Assembly: GCF_024494465.1 (NCBI RefSeq) | Contig: NZ_JAETXM010000001.1 | Span: forward strand, 496,001 to 560,000 | Direction of reading: 5' to 3' | DNA: 64,000 bases | Source: Bacillus sp. V3B | GTDB lineage: Bacteria > Bacillota > Bacilli > Bacillales > Cytobacillaceae | Part shown: positions 59,367 to 64,000 of the stretch, one piece after another | How the letters are laid out: each line of letters opens with the position of its first letter | Numbering within the stretch: the stretch's first letter is position 1 | The notes under the pieces: model-generated | What the model saw: the letters and a program-made list of their open reading frames with translations, nothing else | Told to the model about the DNA's origin: nothing | Databases searched by the model: none | Position numbers and translations under genes: made by a program

Positions 59367-60350
59367 ATGATGAAACGAAATCAAATATCTAAAAAGTTAT
59401 CCAATAATGATCATAGACTTGTACAATTAATCTTGAATGAGACGAACAAATATAATCTTGATAATATTTCACGTACAGATGCTTATTTTCGATTTTATCA
59501 ACAGCATAGAGAAATACATTGGTCTTTTCTAGCGAGCATGGTGTCCCGAAATGCTGGATGGAATATGTGTGATCTTGAAGGGAAATGGTTCCCGAGTCTT
59601 TTACGAAAAGAAACAAGAGATCGATTATTTATTACATATGAAAGGGCGAACTGGATTATTTTCCAAGATGCATTTCCACAATTATTGCTCTATCAATATT
59701 CGACGAAAGTAATGCAGCCAATGTTTCATTTACTAAAATGTTTTCATGTTTCATCCTTTATGGAAGGTGAGTGGAATTATTTTTGGTTACATAAAGACTA
59801 TCGACGTTTGCTCATTTCATTGATTATCAATGAGCAGCATGTTATTCATAAACCGGTCATTCATCATCCTTTCTATTCACAAAAAGTATTTCGATCTTTC
59901 ACTTTTTTCTTTCAAGATTGGCTCCATTTTAGTTCTGTACTTCTACCAACTTGTAATGGTTTATTATATGGGGCGAGTGTGAGTGGTTTTAAGGATGTCC
60001 ATAGACGCATTAATCTTGGTAAAAAAATTGCAACTATTTTATTTAATGAGCAATTATATCCATTGTTTTATGAGTTTGCATTTAAAACCGTTCACACAGG
60101 TTCAAGATATGATTATGAATGCTATTTTATGAATAGAAAAAGAAGAGATACTCCTTTTTTACGAATGGTGTACCCAGTCGTACAGCATCACATTCATGCA
60201 TATGAAGATTGGTCAGAAAGGAAAAAAATATCAAAAAAATGGTATAAAAAAATGTCACAACTCGATCCTATTGTGCTAAACAAATGGTTTGAACATAAGC
60301 AAAAGCAACTTCATAAGGCCGTCTTAATAAAACATTTAATAGTTGATTGA
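59367..60350 (+). CDS. yppC: YppC (DUF2515)
   Basis: 327-residue protein rich in aromatic residues and histidine (IHWSFLASMVSRNAGWNMCDLEG, EGEWNYFWLHKDYRR), with no signal peptide and no catalytic motif known to me. It is divergent from recU, as B. subtilis yppC is. It can start at either of two adjacent ATGs after AGAGGTAGTGAT. Function unknown. It ends before a composite hairpin at 60356. Confidence 0.86.
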   Translation: MMKRNQISKKLSNNDHRLVQLILNETNKYNLDNISRTDAYFRFYQQHREIHWSFLASMVSRNAGWNMCDLEGKWFPSLLRKETRDRLFITYERANWIIFQDAFPQLLLYQYSTKVMQPMFHLLKCFHVSSFMEGEWNYFWLHKDYRRLLISLIINEQHVIHKPVIHHPFYSQKVFRSFTFFFQDWLHFSSVLLPTCNGLLYGASVSGFKDVHRRINLGKKIATILFNEQLYPLFYEFAFKTVHTGSRYDYECYFMNRKRRDTPFLRMVYPVVQHHIHAYEDWSERKKISKKWYKKMSQLDPIVLNKWFEHKQKQLHKAVLIKHLIVD

Positions 60351-60355
60351 AAAGT

Positions 60356-60411
60356 CAAAGAGGCTATCCCATAAGGTGTCTGACACCTTTGCTTTTGGGA
60401 AAGCCTCTTTG
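60356..60411 (+). terminator. Composite hairpin after yppC containing GGTGTCTGACACC
   Basis: CAAAGAGGCT and TCCCA (60356-60371) pair with TGGGA and AGCCTCTTTG (60396-60411) with one A.A mismatch. The loop holds a second perfect palindrome, AAGGTGTC-T-GACACCTT (60373-60389). No long T tract follows, so termination strength is unsure. Confidence 0.65.
60375..60387. repeat. GGTGYCTGACACC palindrome, copy 2
   Basis: GGTGTCTGACACC, a perfect palindrome around one T, set inside the yppC terminator hairpin. A one-base variant lies at 52068-52080. Confidence 0.65.
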
Positions 60412-60445
60412 ATACGTCTAAGAAGTATATCAATTGCATTATCTG

Positions 60446-60553
60446 TTAAGTAGAAGGCCGGTCAGGACCTTCAAGTTTCTTGTCACCATAGCCAGATTTT
60501 GTTTCATTTTGTTTTTTTGGTTGGACTTTGTTTTGTTTATTTTTTTGCACCAT
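60446..60553 (-). CDS. sspM: Small acid-soluble spore protein M
   Basis: A 35-residue basic protein, MVQKNKQNKVQPKKQNETKS, ending DKKLEGPDRPST. The C-terminus closely matches that of B. subtilis SspM (recalled as DKKLGGPNRPST), a minor forespore protein. GGAGGTG fixes the ATG at 60553. A sigma-G-like promoter lies directly upstream. It is easily missed because a longer frame runs through it. Confidence 0.85.
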   Translation of the reverse strand: MVQKNKQNKVQPKKQNETKSGYGDKKLEGPDRPST

Positions 60554-60571
60554 GCTAAACACCTCCACTTT

Positions 60572-60600
60572 TAGTTTGCTCAAAGTGGAGCGTTTCATCC
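60572..60600 (-). promoter_or_regulatory. Sigma-G-like promoter of sspM
   Basis: On the minus strand GGATG (60596-60600) is 17 bases before CAAACTA (60572-60578): four of five and five of six specified matches. A nine-base inverted repeat (60563-60571 with 60582-60590) brackets the -10. Confidence 0.5.
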
Positions 60601-60746
60601 TTTTGTTTTGTCGAAATAAGAGGTGAACAACTAAAAATATTCTTTTTTTTGCCGAATATTTTCTAGTTTTGTCAAGCAGGAAGGAGGTAGAGACAAAAGG
60701 GAGAATCCCTTTATTTAGAACACTTTCAAAGGGGAGGCAGGATAGA

Positions 60747-60998
60747 ATGAAAACAACTGTTATTGGAAGAGAAGAACTGATAGATATGTTTGAAAGTATC
60801 AATGATCAGCTAGAACAATTGGAAACTTCAATCATGATCAATGTATCGAAACAACAGAATGAATGGCAACGAAAACAAGCAATGCAAATTGACTCTTGTG
60901 GAAAACAGTTGGAATCACTAGAAAGTAAAATGTCCTCCATCAAAGAGCGTAACGATCCTAATAATACAACGACACTACGTCTTAAACTTAGTTATTAA
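60747..60998 (+). CDS. Unknown small coiled-coil protein
   Basis: 83 residues, MKTTVIGREELIDMFESINDQ, with heptad-like leucine/isoleucine spacing through about residues 10-65 (INDQLEQLETSIMINVSKQ, GKQLESLESKMSSIKERN), so a coiled coil is likely. The ATG at 60747 lies nine bases after GGGGAGG, and a terminator follows at once, which supports a real gene. I do not recognise the family; it occupies about the place of B. subtilis yppD. Confidence 0.7.
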   Translation: MKTTVIGREELIDMFESINDQLEQLETSIMINVSKQQNEWQRKQAMQIDSCGKQLESLESKMSSIKERNDPNNTTTLRLKLSY

Positions 60999-61024
60999 AG
61001 AAAGCCTTTATTCTAGGCTTTTTT
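60998..61024 (+). terminator. Terminator after the coiled-coil gene
   Basis: AAAGCCT pairs with AGGCTTT over a seven-base loop and ends in six T, immediately after the stop codon. Confidence 0.88.
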
Positions 61025-61039
61025 GTTTGTACAAAATTC

Positions 61040-61146
61040 ATTCCACTTTTATTGTCCGTATAGGTCCGATAAGTGCGACAAGGCTTCGCGTGACTAACCA
61101 TCAGTGGTGGATGAAGAAAACCCCCACTGATGAAAGTTTTCTTTAT
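61040..61146. repeat. Intergenic repeat, family 2, copy B
   Basis: Relative of 55725-55816: ATTCCACTTTTATTG, GGTCCGATAAGTGC, then ACTAACCATCAGTGG paired with CCCACTGATG, then AGTTTTCTTTAT. It has an extra GACAAGGCTTCGCGTG insert and a shortened right arm. It is the main content of the 60999-61248 gap. Confidence 0.75.
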
Positions 61147-61248
61147 ATTCAAACGGGGAAATAAAGAAAATGAGTTCGATCTTTAGGTAAAAGAATAATA
61201 ATAAGGTAAAATGAATAGATATCACGTATTTTTTAAAAGGATGATAGG

Positions 61249-61623
61249 ATGAAGAATCAAGAGCTAATCTACTTAACCAAGAAATTACTCGGTTATCATG
61301 GCGAAATACTGAAAAAGTTTGAAGCAACAAAAGAGGCTAAAATAGAGGGAGATTTTTTTCAAGAAGTAAGGCCTTTTTCTAACGAAGTGAAAGATATAAT
61401 GGATCAATGGCTAGTGGAAGTAATAGCTTGGATTAATACTTGTCGTCCGAGGAATATTCATGCACAACAAATGGACTCGGTTGTTGAACAACTGGGAATG
61501 ATCGCCGTACAAGCTTTTTTTCCACAAACAAGTAGAACACGTTTTATAAATACTGCACAATCTGTAGAGTATGTATTAACAGCAGTACTGCTTGAAACGG
61601 AAAAAGATCAGATAGAATCATAA
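61249..61623 (+). CDS. yppE: YppE (DUF1798)
   Basis: 124-residue all-helical soluble protein (MKNQELIYLTKKLLGYHGEI) of the YppE family, whose known structure is a four-helix bundle of unknown role. AAAAGGATGATAGG lies before the ATG. Gene order is that of the B. subtilis ypp cluster. It is followed by a terminator. Confidence 0.87.
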   Translation: MKNQELIYLTKKLLGYHGEILKKFEATKEAKIEGDFFQEVRPFSNEVKDIMDQWLVEVIAWINTCRPRNIHAQQMDSVVEQLGMIAVQAFFPQTSRTRFINTAQSVEYVLTAVLLETEKDQIES

Positions 61624-61628
61624 AAAAG

Positions 61629-61680
61629 AAACAGAAAAATGGAGTTCACTGTAAGAGGAGTTCCATTTTTTCTGTTTGTT
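61629..61680 (+). terminator. yppE terminator
   Basis: AAACAGAAAAATGGA pairs with TCCATTTTTTCTGTTT (one extra T) about an 18-base loop. The A/T symmetry could also serve yppF on the other strand. Confidence 0.8.
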
Positions 61681-61799
61681 TAATGCAGATTAGACTTTTA
61701 AGGTCTTAATCCTCACTTTGTCTTGGTGTGATAGGTCATTAATTGATTGTTTATTCATAACTGATAAGAGAGCACAAGAGTATTCTTTATTTTTGTCTA

Positions 61800-62003
61800 C
61801 TAATTGATAAGGGAATTATCAATAAAAATATCTGGAATTTTCGCTCCTAATTTTTCTAGTTCACGAACAAGACTTCGATATTCACAGATTGAAATTTCGT
61901 TGTGAACATATGATTTCTTTGTAAAGTCTAATAATTCATTAACATCATCAGTCAAGTAATCTCTAATTTGAAGAAACTTTAACTTTAGTTCGTGAATAGT
62001 CAT
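61800..62003 (-). CDS. yppF: YppF-family protein
   Basis: 67-residue helical protein with VNELLDFTKKSYVHNEISICEYR and RELEKLGAKIP, the pattern of the YppF family. GGGGG on the minus strand lies about ten bases before the ATG at 62003. It is transcribed opposite yppE and yppG, at the B. subtilis position. Function unknown. Confidence 0.82.
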   Translation of the reverse strand: MTIHELKLKFLQIRDYLTDDVNELLDFTKKSYVHNEISICEYRSLVRELEKLGAKIPDIFIDNSLIN

Positions 62004-62111
62004 TAATATATTCCCCCTTCGCCCTTTATTTTATTTTAACATGAATTAGAAATGTTTCCCGTTTTCCAAAAATTTAGACTTCCGACAGAATTTTCCATTA
62101 GATGACATTGT

Positions 62112-62140
62112 CACCAACTAGGCAAATGAATCATATGGTA
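62112..62140 (+). promoter_or_regulatory. Sigma-K-type promoter of yppG
   Basis: CACC (62112-62115), 16 bases, CATATGGTA (62132-62140): a complete match to the late mother-cell pattern mACm and CATAnnnTA. A vegetative extended -10, TGGTATAAT (62136-62144), overlaps it, so sigma-A use is also possible. Confidence 0.5.
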
Positions 62141-62166
62141 TAATGACGAATCTTTAAGGAGGAAAA

Positions 62167-62733
62167 ATGCCCATGTATGGACAGATGCCCGGAAATGTTC
62201 ATTACTTTGGATACCAGTCTATGCCATATCATTCTAATAAATTCATGAATTCAGAAATAAGACAACATCCGTACCCGCTCATGCAGGGTATGAATGGAGT
62301 TCATCAACAAAATTGGGATCCTTATATGAATCCGTATTTTATGCAGAATAACCAGCCGATTCAAGGAATGAACCCTTATCTTTTCCAACAAGAGGATCAG
62401 GGGTATCATCAACAACAGCCAATGTCTCAATCTTCAACAAATAAACCATATTCGCAAACCATTTTTCAAAATCCATTACATTCATCAGAAGAGTCTTATT
62501 CACAAAAACAGCAACATATTCAACCGAATAGCTATCCATATATGAATCCTTATCCGAAGGGGTCTTTTATCACGAAACCGCCATCAGGCATGAAAACGGT
62601 ACTTAATTCCTTTAAATCACAGGATGGTTCATTAGATATCAATAAAATGGTGGATACAGCTGGACAAATGATGAATGCTGTGAGTCAAGTTTCTTCAGTA
62701 GTAAAAGGATTTGGTGGAATGTTCAAAGCGTAA
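62167..62733 (+). CDS. yppG: YppG, Gln/Met/Pro/Tyr-rich protein
   Basis: 188 residues. The first 130 are low-complexity, rich in Gln, Met, Asn, Pro, Tyr and His (HQQNWDPYMNPYFMQNNQ), like many coat proteins; the last 50 form a conserved region (MKTVLNSFKSQDGSLDINKMVDTAGQMMNAVSQV, partly quoted). AAGGAGG (62156-62162) can serve the ATG at 62167 or 62173. The sigma-K-type promoter suggests a coat or outer-layer role, which is an inference. Confidence 0.78.
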   Translation: MPMYGQMPGNVHYFGYQSMPYHSNKFMNSEIRQHPYPLMQGMNGVHQQNWDPYMNPYFMQNNQPIQGMNPYLFQQEDQGYHQQQPMSQSSTNKPYSQTIFQNPLHSSEESYSQKQQHIQPNSYPYMNPYPKGSFITKPPSGMKTVLNSFKSQDGSLDINKMVDTAGQMMNAVSQVSSVVKGFGGMFKA

Positions 62734-62738
62734 GCGAG

Positions 62739-62764
62739 CGGTCTTTTGAAAAGACCGTTTTTTT
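62739..62764 (+). terminator. yppG terminator
   Basis: CGGTCTTTT pairs with AAAAGACCG across a one-base centre and runs into seven or eight T, six bases after the stop. Confidence 0.92.
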
Positions 62765-62859
62765 GTTGTTTAGGAAATCATAGATTGATATGAAACAGAC
62801 ACGTGTACATTTGTTCTTGTTATCGTAAATATTTGAACAGTTTATGACAGTTGTGATTT

Positions 62860-62902
62860 AGTGATTTAGATCACTTGGTTGGAAAAGGTAGGAAGTTAAA
62901 CT
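62860..62902 (+). promoter_or_regulatory. FNR-type operator and promoter of hcp
   Basis: AGTGAT-TTAG-ATCACT (62860-62875) is a perfect 6+6 dyad of the CRP/FNR class (GTGA-N6-TCAC). A -10-like TAAACT at 62897-62902 would put the dyad centre close to -41.5, the class II activator position. Confidence 0.6.
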
Positions 62903-62934
62903 AGATACATATTATGAAAAGGGGAGATGTTTTT

Positions 62935-64000
62935 ATGTTTTGTTATCAATGTGAACAAACACCCACCGGGGGATGTAAAGAAATCGGTGTTTGTGGAAAA
63001 GATGAAACGATTGCAAGCTTGCAAGATACGATGATTTTCGGTTTAAAAGGAATTGCTGCCTATCGTACACATGCTAATCAATTAGGGTACACAGATCCAT
63101 TTGTTGACGAAACTACACATGAAGCTTTATATATGACATTAACCAACTCGAACTTTAATGTGCAGGAGCATATCGACATGGCGATGAAAGTCGGTAAATC
63201 CGCAGTACGCATTATGGAAGTACTAGATGAAGCACATACGAACCTACTTGGTATTCCTGAGCCTATTCGTGTATCGCAAAATAAAATTGAAGGAAAATGT
63301 ATTGTTGTTACAGGTCATAACTTATTTGCCCTTGAGCAATTGTTAAAGCAAACAGAGGGAAAGGGCATCAATATTTATACGCACTCTGAAATGCTCCCAG
63401 CACATGGATATCCACAATTGAAGAAATATTCACATCTAAAAGGAAATATTGGGAAAGCGTGGTATGATCAACGCCGTCTATTCGAAAGCTTCCCAGGGGC
63501 TATCTTGGCAACAACAAACTGTGTAATGCCAATTAAAGGTACATACGCAGATAGAATGTTCTCTTATGAAGTAGCAGGTCTTGAAAACGTTGAAAAAATT
63601 GTTCACGATGATTTTAGTCCGTTAATTAATCGGGCTTTAGAACTTCCAGAAGCAAATATTGAGTCTGATGAAACTTTATTAACAGGTTTCCACCATGAAA
63701 CCGTTCTTGGACTAGCACCAGAAGTCATCCAAGCAGTAAAAGACGGAAAGATTAAGCGTTTCTTCGTCATCGCTGGTTGTGACGCTCCAGGAAAAGGTGG
63801 AGAATATTACCGTGAACTAGCGACTTCACTACCTCCTGAAACCGTTATTTTAACGACTTCATGTGGTAAGTTCCGATTTAACGATGTTGATTATGGAACC
63901 GTTCCAGGAACAGAAATTCCTCGTTATATTGACTTAGGTCAGTGTAATAACTCTGGTTCTACGATTAAAATTGCTAAAGCTCTTGCAGACGCATTTGAAT
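62935..64000 (+). CDS. hcp: Hybrid cluster protein (hydroxylamine reductase), N-terminal part
   Basis: Iron-sulfur-oxygen protein that reduces NO or hydroxylamine in anaerobic nitrogen stress. The open frame runs off the window after 355 codons. Cysteines 3, 6, 14 and 20 (C-x2-C-x7-C-x5-C) form the class I [4Fe-4S] site. Later motifs include VVTGHNLFALEQLL, LATTNCVMP, FHHETVLGLAP, VIAGCDAPGKG and LTTSCGKFRFND. AAGGGGAGATG precedes the ATG. An FNR-type site upstream points to anaerobic control. The C-terminal cluster ligands are outside the window. Confidence 0.94.
   Translation, partial: MFCYQCEQTPTGGCKEIGVCGKDETIASLQDTMIFGLKGIAAYRTHANQLGYTDPFVDETTHEALYMTLTNSNFNVQEHIDMAMKVGKSAVRIMEVLDEAHTNLLGIPEPIRVSQNKIEGKCIVVTGHNLFALEQLLKQTEGKGINIYTHSEMLPAHGYPQLKKYSHLKGNIGKAWYDQRRLFESFPGAILATTNCVMPIKGTYADRMFSYEVAGLENVEKIVHDDFSPLINRALELPEANIESDETLLTGFHHETVLGLAPEVIQAVKDGKIKRFFVIAGCDAPGKGGEYYRELATSLPPETVILTTSCGKFRFNDVDYGTVPGTEIPRYIDLGQCNNSGSTIKIAKALADAFE

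Noticed and set aside
60669-60746. N-terminal extension of the coiled-coil gene
   Set aside because: The longer frame starts at GTC/TTG-like codons without a ribosome site; GGGGAGG supports the ATG at 60747.

Overview
The window is a low-GC stretch of chromosome from an endospore-forming member of the Bacillaceae. It follows, almost gene for gene, the Bacillus subtilis segment from gudB and ypdA through spoIVA, the menaquinone and aromatic supraoperon, qcrABC, dapB, panBCD, dinG and ponA to yppG. The lineage is shown by spore genes (sleB, ypeB, yphB/seaA, spoIVA, ypjB, sspM), bacillithiol genes (ypdA, bshA), TRAP (mtrB), HBsu and a Bacillus-type cytochrome bc complex. I see no phage, insertion sequence, CRISPR array, tRNA or rRNA. 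About 71 protein genes are supported, two cut by the window edges (gudB at the left, hcp at the right).

Layout. 1-6000: gudB end, ypdA, ansA (minus), prsW, and the germination pair sleB-ypeB. 6000-13000: motI, ypfB, cmk, an acyltransferase, the S1-like ypfD, fni, ypzI (minus), and the spore-membrane set yphA-seaA-capping subunit. 13000-20300: der, gpsA, yphE, yphF, spoIVA, hbs, folE-mtrB. 20400-31100: hepS-menG-hepT-ndk (menaquinone-7 side chain and ring methylation), cheR, then aroC-aroB-aroH-hisC-tyrA-aroA. 31200-36100: ypiA-reoY-ypiF and qcrABC. 36100-44500: ypjA, ypjB, a zinc metallopeptidase, ypjC (minus), then mazG-like ypjD, dapB, mgsA, bshA, cca, birA as a tight run. 44500-57000: a structured leader with panBCD, dinG, ypmA, ypmB, aspB, asnS, dnaD, nth, ypoC. 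55800-64000: ponA and recU (minus), yppC, sspM (minus), a small unknown gene, yppE, yppF (minus), yppG, hcp.

How it fits together. HepS/HepT/MenG make menaquinone, which QcrABC oxidises. The aro genes supply chorismate for menaquinone, Tyr and Phe. AspB, DapB and PanD draw on aspartate. Sporulation genes are spread through the window, and several carry recognisable compartment-specific promoters: a sigma-E-like site before spoIVA, a perfect sigma-G match before ypzI, a good sigma-G match before sspM, and a sigma-K match before yppG.

No clearly new multi-gene system is visible. The best leads are non-coding: a 21-bp GU-tolerant hairpin in the ypiA leader, a terminator-like hairpin inside fni, a pan-motif-like leader with terminator before panB, three small families of intergenic palindromic repeats, and two local gene losses relative to B. 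subtilis (trp operon from the aromatic supraoperon, bshB1 from the bshA cluster). Comparisons with B. subtilis are from memory of its gene order.
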